From Bifidobacterium pluvialisilvae (lineage in GTDB: Bacteria; Actinomycetota; Actinomycetes; Actinomycetales; Bifidobacteriaceae), in assembly GCF_019331695.1 (NCBI RefSeq), contig NZ_JAHBBI010000008.1, positions 1-64,000 of the forward strand: a stretch of 64,000 nucleotides of DNA, given 5' to 3'. A program made the translations under genes and the position numbers. Under the pieces are notes generated by a model, which searched no databases, was not told the DNA's origin, and saw nothing but the letters and a program-made list of their open reading frames with translations. This document shows positions 8,748-16,538 of this stretch, piece by piece (the stretch's first letter is position 1; each line of letters opens with the position of its first letter).

Positions 8748-8972
8748 CGACGAACAGGAACCGCAGGACATGGCGGGTTCCTGTTCGTTGTGGTGTGGAT
8801 AACGGATGGGAACCGGAGAAGTGCTGCGATTCCCATCCGTTGCGAGGTGTGCGACATAAAGGAGCCGGAGAGCTGTCACGGTTCCCATCGGTTGTGAGTT
8901 GGCGACGAAAGGGAACCGAGGGAGGCGTTGCGGTTCCCTTTCGTCGGGAATCGGCGACGGATGGGAACCGCG
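8748..8972. repeat. array of family C palindromes (GGGAACCG hairpins)
   Basis: Several hairpins sit head to tail, each with a conserved inner GGAACCG/CGGTTCC and a variable outer arm that still pairs: GAACAG with CTGTTC (8751-8787), GGATGG with CCATCC (8801-8841) and GAAAGG with CCTTTC (8903-8946). A decayed unit lies between the second and third, and a final half-unit at 8951. A related array is at 50326-50545. Confidence 0.75.
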
Positions 8973-9036
8973 GCCGCAAGCTGGAACCTGCCGCTGGAAC
9001 CCGGGAATCCGGGAACCGGGGAACCGGCCGCCGCCG

Positions 9037-10035
9037 TTACGCCGCCGTGATCTCGCCGGCGATGGGCTTCGGAATCCACGCGGCGAGGTCACTTCCGCGC
9101 AGTCCCTGCGACAGCAGGAACACGATCTTGGCGTACGCGGCCTCGAGCGTCATGTCGCCGGTGCCGATCGCGCCTGCGCGGGCGATGGCGTCGCCGGCCT
9201 CGTAATGGCCGAGCAGCACGGTCGCCTGCTGGCACTGCGACGCCACCACCACGGGAATCCCCTCGTCGAGCAGCCGCGCGAACACGTCGGTCAGGCCCGG
9301 CTCGTCGGCCGGCACGTTGCCCACGCCATACGCGCGCACCAGCACGGCCTCGGGCCGCGGCGTGAACATGGCCTCCAGCCGGGCCGCCGTGATGCCCGGC
9401 GCCATGTCGATGACCGCCACGTCATGCCGCGTATACGGCTTCGGGTCGGCCCAACCGCAGCCGTCGGCCGAATACGGTTCCCAATGCCACGGCGCGCCCG
9501 TCTGCGCGAGCAGGCCGACCGACGGCGCCGCGAATCCCTCGAACGCCCACGACGACACCTTGCTCACCCGGTTGCCCGCGATGAGATGGTGCCCGAAGAA
9601 CAGCGAGACGCCATGCGCGCGGCCGCTCAACACGGCGTTCAACGCGCCGGTCACGTTGGCCGTCGCATCGGTCTCGACCATGCCGAGCGGATACTGCGAG
9701 CCGGTGAACACGACGGGCTTGCCGAAATCCGTCAGCGCGTACGAGACGGCGGCCGACGAATAGCTCATCGTATCGGTGCCGTGCAGGATGATGAACGCGT
9801 CGGCGTCGTCATGATGCGAACGCAGGTCGTCGACGATGGCCTGCCAGTTCTCCGGCGTGGCGCACGACGAGTCGATGAGCGGATCGAGCTCGGTGAACGA
9901 GACCTGGTCGGCCGCGATCTGCGTGCCGTCGACCAAGCCGTACAGCCAGCCGCGCATGTCGGCGCCGGGGACGAGCCCATGCGGCGAATCGACCATGCCG
10001 ATCGTGCCGCCGGTATACGTGATATGAATGCGCAT
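9037..10035 (-). CDS. ansA: L-asparaginase, type I
   Basis: The 332-residue enzyme hydrolyses L-asparagine to aspartate and ammonia. The first catalytic threonine lies in TYTGGTIGM at the N-terminus, and the second catalytic motif HGTDTMSYS lies near residue 85. No signal peptide is present, so it acts in the cytoplasm. The ATG follows TAAGGAA. It is the second gene of a two-gene unit: the asparagine-permease-like gene ends 33 bases upstream on the same strand, so import and hydrolysis are probably co-transcribed. Length and motifs are normal for the family. Confidence 0.93.
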   Translation of the reverse strand: MRIHITYTGGTIGMVDSPHGLVPGADMRGWLYGLVDGTQIAADQVSFTELDPLIDSSCATPENWQAIVDDLRSHHDDADAFIILHGTDTMSYSSAAVSYALTDFGKPVVFTGSQYPLGMVETDATANVTGALNAVLSGRAHGVSLFFGHHLIAGNRVSKVSSWAFEGFAAPSVGLLAQTGAPWHWEPYSADGCGWADPKPYTRHDVAVIDMAPGITAARLEAMFTPRPEAVLVRAYGVGNVPADEPGLTDVFARLLDEGIPVVVASQCQQATVLLGHYEAGDAIARAGAIGTGDMTLEAAYAKIVFLLSQGLRGSDLAAWIPKPIAGEITAA

Positions 10036-10068
10036 CGTACGATTCCTTACGTGAGTCAGTTACGTCGG

Positions 10069-11544
10069 TCAGTTCTCGTCGGTGTCGAGCATCTCGTCCA
10101 TGAGATTGCCGTCGATGCGGCCGCGCACGTAATACCATCCGATGACCATCGCGATGATGACGACCACGAACAGCGCGAGCGTCCAACGGCCGGACACGCT
10201 CGTCAGATTGGAGATCACGACGATGGCGAAGAACAGCAGCGAAACGTAGTTCGTGTACGGCGCGCCGGGCATGCGGTATTCGGGACGCGTCTCCTCGCCG
10301 GCCTTGACCTTCTTGAGGAACGCCAGATGGGTGACGAGAATGGCGGCCCACGTGCCGGCGATGCCGATGCCGGCCAGGTTCATGATGATCTCGAACGCAT
10401 CGGCCGGCAGCACGGCGTTGAGGACCACGCCGATCAGGCCGAGGGCCGACGTGATGATGATGCCGCCGTACGGAATATGGTGCTTGTTCATGCGCGCGGC
10501 GAACTTCGGTCCCGAACCGGCCACGGCCATCGAACGCAGCGTACGGCCCGTGGCGTACAGGCCGGCGTTCAGCGACGAGAGGGCGGCGGTGAGCACGACC
10601 ACCTGGATGACGTCGCCGGCGTGCGGGATGCCGATGCCGGAGAAGAACGTGACGAACGGCGACTCGTTCGACGAGTACGCGGTGTACGGCAGCACGAGCG
10701 CCATGAGGATGACGGAGCCGACGTAGAACACGAAGATGCGGATGATCATCGAGTTGATGGCCTTCGGCAGGACCTGCTTGGCCTCCTTGGCCTCGCCGGC
10801 CGCGACGCCGACCATCTCGGTGCCGCCGAACGCGAAGACGACGCCCAGCGTGAGGGCGAACACGGGGGCGATGCCCATCGGGAAGAAGCCGCCGTGTTCG
10901 GTGATGTTGGCTATGCCGGCGTGCGTGTCGGCGACCGGGGCGCCCGTGACGATGGCCCAGATGGCGATGACCATGAACGCGATGATGGTGAACACCTTGA
11001 TGGCGGCGAACCAGAACTCGGCCTCGCCGAACATCTTCACGCTCATCATGTTGAGGACGAACACCAGCGCCAGCGCGGCGAGGGCGAGCACCCACTGGGG
11101 GATCACCTCGAACGCCTTCCAATAGTGGAAGTACACGGCGACGGCGGTGATGTCGGCCATCACCGTGGTGGACCAGTCGAGGAAGAACATCCAGCCGGTC
11201 ACGTAGGCGCCCTTCTCGCCGAGGAACTCGCGGGCGTAGGAGACGAACGCGCCGGAGGACGGGCGGCGGATGGCGAGCTCGCCGAGCGCGCGCACCATGA
11301 GGAACGCGAAGACGCCGCAGATCGCGTAGGCGATCGTCAGGCCGGCGCCGCCCTGCGACAGGCGGCCGCCGGCGCCGAGGAACAGGCCGGTGCCGATCGA
11401 ACCGCCGATGGCGATCATCTGGATGTGACGGGGCTTGAGGTCCTTCGCGTAGCCGGCGTCGCTCTTGTCGTGCGTGACGACGCGGCCGTTGGCGTCGTCG
11501 GGCGCCTTGGACGCGGACGTCGCCTCTTCCTTCTTCTCAGTCAT
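10069..11544 (-). CDS. ansP: amino-acid permease, probably for asparagine
   Basis: The 491-residue APC-superfamily transporter has about 12 membrane spans. The signature IGGSIGTGLFLGAGGRL opens the first helix, and GELAIRRPSSGAFVSYAREF and LTAALSSLNAGLYATGR closely match what I recall of Escherichia coli AnsP. The adjoining ansA gene supports asparagine as substrate. The start at 11544 (MTEKKEE) is chosen because AAAGGAC lies just upstream; the frame stays open for 26 more codons that include an AT-rich promoter-like stretch. Related permeases carry GABA or other amino acids, so the substrate is inferred. Confidence 0.85.
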   Translation of the reverse strand: MTEKKEEATSASKAPDDANGRVVTHDKSDAGYAKDLKPRHIQMIAIGGSIGTGLFLGAGGRLSQGGAGLTIAYAICGVFAFLMVRALGELAIRRPSSGAFVSYAREFLGEKGAYVTGWMFFLDWSTTVMADITAVAVYFHYWKAFEVIPQWVLALAALALVFVLNMMSVKMFGEAEFWFAAIKVFTIIAFMVIAIWAIVTGAPVADTHAGIANITEHGGFFPMGIAPVFALTLGVVFAFGGTEMVGVAAGEAKEAKQVLPKAINSMIIRIFVFYVGSVILMALVLPYTAYSSNESPFVTFFSGIGIPHAGDVIQVVVLTAALSSLNAGLYATGRTLRSMAVAGSGPKFAARMNKHHIPYGGIIITSALGLIGVVLNAVLPADAFEIIMNLAGIGIAGTWAAILVTHLAFLKKVKAGEETRPEYRMPGAPYTNYVSLLFFAIVVISNLTSVSGRWTLALFVVVIIAMVIGWYYVRGRIDGNLMDEMLDTDEN

Positions 11545-11764
11545 GACATGTCCTTTTATATATGTCGGTATATGTCCATGCGATATCTGATATCGATATC
11601 CGTCGATTGTCGATATCGACATCGTCGTGCACGGCGGCTATGCGCCGGGCGTGCAATCGGTGAACATGATATGACCACGAATGGTCAACGTGGTTAATGA
11701 GGGCTGGTCTGCGACGAATGTCATTTCCTCGTGAATCCCTCTGTTCCGTAGGCGGCAAATGCGT

Positions 11765-11770
11765 TACGCT
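11765..11770 (+). promoter_or_regulatory. -10 box of leaderless fprA
   Basis: TACGCT ends 7 bases before the GTG start of the ferredoxin reductase gene, and no ribosome-binding site lies between. The mRNA probably begins at the start codon. Confidence 0.5.
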
Positions 11771-11777
11771 GTAATGC

Positions 11778-13226
11778 GTGACTGATACTAACGAACTTCG
11801 TATTGCCGTGATCGGATCCGGTCCGGCCGGCGTATATTCCTCCGACATCCTGCTCAAGCAGCTCGCCAAGCGCAGCGAGGAGCTGGGACTGCCCGCCACC
11901 GCGCGCATCGACCTGTTCGAGAAGCTGCCCGTGCCGTTCGGCCTGGTCCGCTACGGCGTGGCCCCCGACCATCCGTCCATCAAGTTCATCGCCGGCGCGC
12001 TGGAGAAGACGCTCGACAACCCGAACATCCACCTGTACTGCGACGTGGAGTTCGGCAAGGACGTGACGCTCGACGAACTGCTCGAACGCTACGACGCCGT
12101 GCTGTTCGCCACCGGCGCCGTGAAGGACAAGCCGCTCGGCCTGCCCGGCTCCGACCTCGACGGCGTGTACGGCGCCGCCAAGTTCGTGGAATGGTACGAC
12201 GGCTATCCGACCGGCGCCCGCACGTGGCCGCTGGAGGCCGAGAACGTGGCTGTGATCGGTGGTGGCAACGTGGCCATGGACGTGGCGCGCGAGCTCATGC
12301 GCAACGCCGACGACCTCAAGGCCAAGACCGACATCCCCGACAACGTGTACGAGGGCATCAAGGGCAACAAGGCGCGCGTGCTGCACCTGTTCATCCGCCG
12401 CGGCGTGGCCCAGGCCAAGTTCTCGGTGCAGGAGCTGCGCGAGATGGAGAAGCTGCCCGGCGTGCAGCTCATCATCAACGAGGACGACTTCGACCTCGAC
12501 GACGAGACCATCGAGGTGGCCGGCAAGGACAAGCTCGCCCGCCAGATGGTCGAGGAGCTGTTCACCATCCGCGAGATGGCCGAGGACATGGAAGACGACG
12601 GCGACGTGGATTACGAGGGCAACCCCGCCGACCGCAAGTACTACATCCACTTCAACTCCGCGCCCACCGAGGTGCTTGGCAAGGACGGCAAGGTGACGGG
12701 CATCCGCGTGGAGGTGACCGAGACCGGCGCCGACGGCAAGATGCATCGCACCGGCGAATTCGTGGACTACCCGGTCGAGGCCGTGTACCACGCCATCGGC
12801 TACAAGCCGGCCGAGGCGCCGGGCATCGCCTACGACGAGAAGGGCGCGCATCTGGCCAACGCCAACGGCGACGGGCGCATCACGACCGAGGCCGACGGGG
12901 GCGAGGTGCGTCCGCGCCTGTACGCCACCGGTTGGGCCAAGCGTGGTCCGGTCGGCCTGATCGGTTCGACCAAGTCCGACGCGCTGATGATCGTGAACCA
13001 CATGCTCGAGGACTTCGCCGCAGCCCCGGAGCACGGCCTGTTCGCCAAGGACCGCAACCCCGGGTCGATCGACGAGCTGCTCGCCGGCAAGGGTATCAAG
13101 CCTATCGACTTCGCCGGATGGAAGCGCATCGACAAGTTCGAGCGCGCCGAGGGCGCGAAGGAGGGCCGCGAACACAAGAAGGTCATCGAGCCCGAGCAGA
13201 TGCGTGAGCTCGCCGCCGGCGAGTGA
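11778..13226 (+). CDS. fprA: ferredoxin-NADP+ reductase, FprA/adrenodoxin-reductase type
   Basis: The 482-residue flavoenzyme should move electrons between NADPH and ferredoxin. An FAD-binding AVIGSGPAGVYSSDIL stands at the N-terminus, followed by PVPFGLVRYGVAPDHP, which is diagnostic of the adrenodoxin-reductase branch. The NADP site AVIGGGNVAMDVARELM is near residue 155, and the C-terminal FAD contact YATGWAKRGPVGLIGST is intact. The start is GTG at 11778; the nearby ATG at 11774 is out of frame. A TACGCT box 7 bases upstream suggests leaderless expression. The gene appears monocistronic, with repeat family B following. Confidence 0.93.
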   Translation: MTDTNELRIAVIGSGPAGVYSSDILLKQLAKRSEELGLPATARIDLFEKLPVPFGLVRYGVAPDHPSIKFIAGALEKTLDNPNIHLYCDVEFGKDVTLDELLERYDAVLFATGAVKDKPLGLPGSDLDGVYGAAKFVEWYDGYPTGARTWPLEAENVAVIGGGNVAMDVARELMRNADDLKAKTDIPDNVYEGIKGNKARVLHLFIRRGVAQAKFSVQELREMEKLPGVQLIINEDDFDLDDETIEVAGKDKLARQMVEELFTIREMAEDMEDDGDVDYEGNPADRKYYIHFNSAPTEVLGKDGKVTGIRVEVTETGADGKMHRTGEFVDYPVEAVYHAIGYKPAEAPGIAYDEKGAHLANANGDGRITTEADGGEVRPRLYATGWAKRGPVGLIGSTKSDALMIVNHMLEDFAAAPEHGLFAKDRNPGSIDELLAGKGIKPIDFAGWKRIDKFERAEGAKEGREHKKVIEPEQMRELAAGE

Positions 13227-13248
13227 GACGCTGATGGGCGCGTTGCGG

Positions 13249-13409
13249 CGTGACCGGGCGCGGGCGCGTGTGACTGGGCGCGGGTTTTTGTGACCGGGCG
13301 CGGGCGCACCCGGTCACGGGGCTGTACAAACGTTGCGATTGCAAGGTTTGCGTAGCGGCGTGACCGGGTGCACGTGCACCGTGTCACGTCCGCGCGCCCG
13401 GTCACGCAC
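13249..13409. repeat. palindromic repeat family B (GTGACCGGGTGC)
   Basis: Repeated gtgaccgggcgcggg words pair with cccggtcac words in the same stretch, around a core reading caaacgttgcgattgcaagg. Other copies are at 42702-42946, 55423-55565 and 56885-57053, with a lone arm pair at 37041-37070. It fills most of the fprA-lysR gap. Confidence 0.75.
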
Positions 13410-13431
13410 CCGCCGTCGTGACGCCGGCGGC

Positions 13432-13437
13432 TACACT
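13432..13437 (+). promoter_or_regulatory. -10 box of the leaderless lysR-family gene
   Basis: TACACT ends 7 bases before the ATG at 13445 and no Shine-Dalgarno sequence is present. A clear -35 box was not seen. Confidence 0.5.
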
Positions 13438-13444
13438 GGAAACC

Positions 13445-14467
13445 ATGGCTGAACTCAATCCGCAGATGCTGGTGACCCTATGGCAGATCGAACGCTGTGG
13501 TTCGTTCTCCGCCGCCGCCAAGACGCTTGGCTGGAGTCAGCCGGCCATCAGCCAGCAAATCAAGAAGCTTGAATCCCAATGCGGCATGCAGCTCGTCACC
13601 CGCACCGCGCGCGGCGTCGAGCTCACGCCGGCCGGCGCCATGCTCGCCCGGCACGGCGGCGCCATGGCCGACGAACTCGTCCAGGCCCAACGCCAGCTCG
13701 AGGACTATCGCCGCGGCAGCTTCGCGCACCTGCGCATCGTCGCGCCGCCATCCATCTGCTCGACCATCGTGGCGAAGACGGTGGTCCGCCTGAGCATCGC
13801 CAACGAAAAGGCCATGCGCGCCGACGGATCCGCCGCCGACGGCGAACCGGGGGCGGCCGCGAACGGCGACCACGCCACGCGACGTCTCGAAATCAGCCTC
13901 GCGCAGATGGAGCCGCCGGAAGCCGTGGAACAGGTGACCAGCGGCGAGGCCGACGCCGCCGTCATCTTCCGCTACGACACGCTCCCGCATTTCCTCCGCA
14001 TCGACGACTCCCTGCGATTCGAGCCACTCGGTGCCGATCCGTTGCGGCTTCTGGTCCGCCGATCCAGCGCCATCGGCAAGGCGTACGAGCAGAACCATGA
14101 ACCGGTCGATCTCACCGCCGCGTGCGATGAGGCATGGATCGCCGGCTGCGCCACCTGCCGCGCGAACCTGTTCAAGCTCGCCGCCCGCGCCGGCTTCCAG
14201 CCCGACATCCGCCACTCCACCGATGATTACTGGGCCACGCAGAACCTCGTCGAAATGGGCATGGGCGTCTCCATCGTGCCCACGCTCGACACCAAGATCC
14301 ACGTGCAGGACGATCTCGTGGCCTGCACCCTGCGCGACGTCGACGCCAATCGCCAGATCGGCATCCTCACCCGCGTCAACGACACCCGCGAACCGTTGCG
14401 TCACCTGCGTGACGAGCTCGCCGAGACCGCACGACACTATCTCCGGCCGTTTTCGGCCGGCGAATGA
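13445..14467 (+). CDS. LysR-family transcription regulator
   Basis: The 340-residue protein has an N-terminal winged helix-turn-helix (residues about 8-65) with the family pattern SFSAAAKTLGWSQPAISQQIKKLE, followed by a substrate-binding-like effector domain. The effector domain contains an Ala/Gly/Asp-rich insert (about 122-145) not usual for the family. A CATCR pair of cysteines near residue 240 could be redox-sensitive, but this is a guess. The start at 13445 is set by a TACACT box 7 bases upstream; an upstream in-frame ATG would add 9 residues. No divergent partner gene is present, so the regulon is unknown. Confidence 0.88.
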   Translation: MAELNPQMLVTLWQIERCGSFSAAAKTLGWSQPAISQQIKKLESQCGMQLVTRTARGVELTPAGAMLARHGGAMADELVQAQRQLEDYRRGSFAHLRIVAPPSICSTIVAKTVVRLSIANEKAMRADGSAADGEPGAAANGDHATRRLEISLAQMEPPEAVEQVTSGEADAAVIFRYDTLPHFLRIDDSLRFEPLGADPLRLLVRRSSAIGKAYEQNHEPVDLTAACDEAWIAGCATCRANLFKLAARAGFQPDIRHSTDDYWATQNLVEMGMGVSIVPTLDTKIHVQDDLVACTLRDVDANRQIGILTRVNDTREPLRHLRDELAETARHYLRPFSAGE

Positions 14468-14473
14468 ACGCAA

Positions 14474-14593
14474 ATGTCGAGTTGTGGGTGTTCGGTTTGC
14501 GGCATCGGCGCTGCCGCGTACCCAAACCGTTGATTTTTCAACAGCGGACCGGCAATCTCTAAAAAACAAACACCCACAACTCGCGTTTTCGTT
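14474..14593. repeat. terminal-inverted-repeat element, family D
   Basis: The ends read cgagttgtgggtgtt on the left and aacacccacaactcg on the right, enclosing a core with aaccgttgatttttcaacagcgg. A second copy with the same ends and a related core lies at 48149-48294. It occupies the lysR-htpX gap. Confidence 0.75.
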
Positions 14594-14665
14594 GTGAACG
14601 TCGGCGTTTCGCACGTATGCGCAGCGTTAACAACGAATATTCAGCAAATATCCAGTCTCCATAGT

Positions 14666-14671
14666 TACGTT
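14666..14671 (+). promoter_or_regulatory. -10 box of leaderless htpX
   Basis: TACGTT ends 7 bases before the htpX ATG and no ribosome-binding site is visible. Confidence 0.45.
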
Positions 14672-14678
14672 TGGTCTC

Positions 14679-15608
14679 ATGGACCGAGAAATACGCGTGC
14701 GTGGTCACTTCAACGGGCTGAAGACCACACTGTTGTTTGCGCTCATGTGGGCGATCATCATGCTCATATGGTGGCTCACCGGCGGCAGCCGGGGAACGCT
14801 CGGCATCTACATCTGCATCGGTCTGGGCACCACGTTCATCTCGTACTGGTTCTCCGACAAACTCGCCATCGCGTCGATGGGCGCGCGCCAGGTCTCCGAG
14901 CAGGAGGCGCCCGCGCTGTACCGCATCGTCCGCGAACTCTCCGCCCGCGCCGGCAAGCCCATGCCGCGCATCTACATCGCGCCCACGATGTCGCCCAACG
15001 CCTTCGCCACAGGACGCAACGAACGCCATGCGGCCGTCTGCTGTACGCAAGGCATCCTCCAGCTGCTCAACGAGCGTGAAATCCGCGGCGTCCTCGGCCA
15101 TGAGCTCATGCACGTCTACAATCACGACATCCTCACCGGCGCCATCGCCTCGGCCATGTCCACCGTCATCACCTACCTCGGCTATTCGCTCATGTACTTC
15201 GGCGGCGGCAGCAGCGATGACGAGGACAACCGCGGCGGCGGCCTCATCGGCGTCTTGGTCAGCATGATTCTCGCCCCGATCGGTGCCTCGCTCATCCAGA
15301 TGGCCATCAGCCGCACCCGCGAATTCGACGCCGACGAGGACGGCAGCCGGCTCACCGGCGACCCCGAGGCGCTCGCCTCCGCGCTCAGCAAAATCGAATC
15401 CGGCATCCCGATGGCGCCGATGCGGCAGACCGCCGGCACGCAAAGCGTCTCCGCGTTGATGATCGCCAACCCGTTCTCCGCCCGCGGGTTCAGCCGTCTG
15501 TTCTCCACGCATCCGCCGACCGAGGAGCGCATCCAACGACTCATGCAGATGAGCTACGAACTGCGGCAGGCCGGTGCCGTGCCCGGCCAGCGCATTTCGA
15601 TGCGGTAG
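14679..15608 (+). CDS. htpX: HtpX-like membrane zinc metalloprotease
   Basis: The 309-residue M48-family protease belongs to membrane protein quality control. Two hydrophobic segments lie at about 15-55, and two more flank residues 165-210. The zinc motif HELMHVYNHD is near residue 142, and the third ligand is probably the Glu in FDADEDGSRLTG near residue 220. The conserved SPNAFATGRN segment precedes the active site. A TACGTT box 7 bases before the ATG, with no ribosome site, points to leaderless translation. The gene stands alone, between a family D repeat and tRNA-Gly. Confidence 0.92.
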   Translation: MDREIRVRGHFNGLKTTLLFALMWAIIMLIWWLTGGSRGTLGIYICIGLGTTFISYWFSDKLAIASMGARQVSEQEAPALYRIVRELSARAGKPMPRIYIAPTMSPNAFATGRNERHAAVCCTQGILQLLNEREIRGVLGHELMHVYNHDILTGAIASAMSTVITYLGYSLMYFGGGSSDDEDNRGGGLIGVLVSMILAPIGASLIQMAISRTREFDADEDGSRLTGDPEALASALSKIESGIPMAPMRQTAGTQSVSALMIANPFSARGFSRLFSTHPPTEERIQRLMQMSYELRQAGAVPGQRISMR

Positions 15609-15769
15609 CGCCGTCCGCTGCTGGTGCCGCTGTCGCTGTTGGTGTTGGTGTCGGACGGCGATGCCGGTGCCGTCGGTGCCGGCGCATCGTCGATACCACT
15701 GTTCGTCGCCGATGGCGTTTCCCCACGGCAATGTGCTAGACTGATATTTCGTGCAAAATGCACGATTCT

Positions 15770-15843
15770 GCGGACGTAGTTCATCGGTAGAATGAAAGCT
15801 TCCCAAGCTTTAGAGGCGGGTTCGACTCCCGTCGTCCGCTCCA
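15770..15843 (+). tRNA. tRNA-Gly (anticodon CCC)
   Basis: GCGGACG pairs with CGTCCGC to form the acceptor stem. The anticodon stem AAAGC/GCTTT closes the loop TTCCCAA, giving anticodon CCC. The GGTTCGA T-loop is present, and the CCA end is encoded at 15841-15843. A TAGACT -10-like box lies at 15736. Confidence 0.95.
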
Positions 15844-15847
15844 TCCG

Positions 15848-15880
15848 GGACCGTTGGAATTCCAACGGTCCTTTTGGTTT
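15848..15880 (+). terminator. terminator after tRNA-Gly
   Basis: GGACCGTTGG-AATT-CCAACGGTCC is a perfect 10-bp stem followed by TTTTGGTTTTTC, 4 bases after the encoded CCA. Confidence 0.88.
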
Positions 15881-16044
15881 TTCGGGGATGTTCGCGGTCT
15901 TTTGGAACCATTATGGAACATTGCCGAACGTATTGGAATCGCGTCAGGATTCGCTTGACGGCTGCGTTGAGTATCGGATACACGTCGCCGTTTCCGAAGA
16001 GAAGTGCGTTCTCGGTGGGCCGTGTCTTCTGTTTCGATCGGCCT

Positions 16045-16336
16045 GCCGTAATGGATTGCGTTGCACATCGCGGGGAATGCGTCGTAATCCATCGTTAAAC
16101 GGCGTTTGCCCATGGATTACGACGTTTTTAACCGAAAATGCAGCGTAGTCCATCATCGTGGGAGTTGTCGCGATATGAAAACCGCATGATTCCAAGGGTC
16201 TTGTGGAAGCGTTGCCGATATTGCGATGGACCGGACCGCGAATTCGGATTTTTGCAGCGTAATCCATCAAGAGAACGACGATTTCCGTGGATTGCGCGGC
16301 ATATGGGGCGGAATTGCGGGGTAATCCATCGCGACG
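16045..16336. repeat. array of AATCCAT palindromes, family E
   Basis: About eight copies of a gtaatccatc word or its complement gatggattac occur here, partly as facing pairs such as 16081-16093 with 16111-16123. Spacing is irregular. The stretch has no convincing gene; the Met-Asp-Tyr-Ala-rich frames across it are a by-product of the repeated word. Confidence 0.6.
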
Positions 16337-16404
16337 ATGTCACGAGCGCCATGAGCCCGGCGGATGAACGGCCGGCGGAATCGAAGTGGAATCGAAGCGA
16401 AATA

Positions 16405-16450
16405 CGAAACGGCTGGTGAATCGTGCGATATCGATTCACCAGCCGTTTCG
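16405..16450 (-). terminator. distal hairpin after the GPH transporter gene
   Basis: CGAAACGGCTGGTGAATCG and its exact complement face each other around an 8-base loop. The stem lacks a T-run. Together with the hairpin at 16466-16508 it closes the minus-strand transporter transcript. Confidence 0.6.
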
Positions 16451-16465
16451 CGAGTATGTAATTTC

Positions 16466-16508
16466 GGTGCGGCGATCCAGAGGTCGATGACCGCCGAATC
16501 GCCGCACC
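16466..16508 (-). terminator. proximal hairpin after the GPH transporter gene
   Basis: GGTGCGGCGAT pairs with ATCGCCGCACC around a 21-base loop, about 30 bases past the stop codon of the minus-strand transporter gene. Confidence 0.6.
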
Positions 16509-16538
16509 GGAGAGTGAAGGCCTTATTGGCGGAGGTCC

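Noticed and set aside
8899-11697. 932-codon plus-strand frame
   Set aside because: It is antisense to ansA and ansP, which have clear motifs; the His/Asp/Arg-rich product is typical of a shadow frame.
16128-16439. Minus-strand frames with repeated Met-Asp-Tyr-Ala
   Set aside because: The repeated residues come from the AATCCAT word of family E; there is no start signal and no domain.
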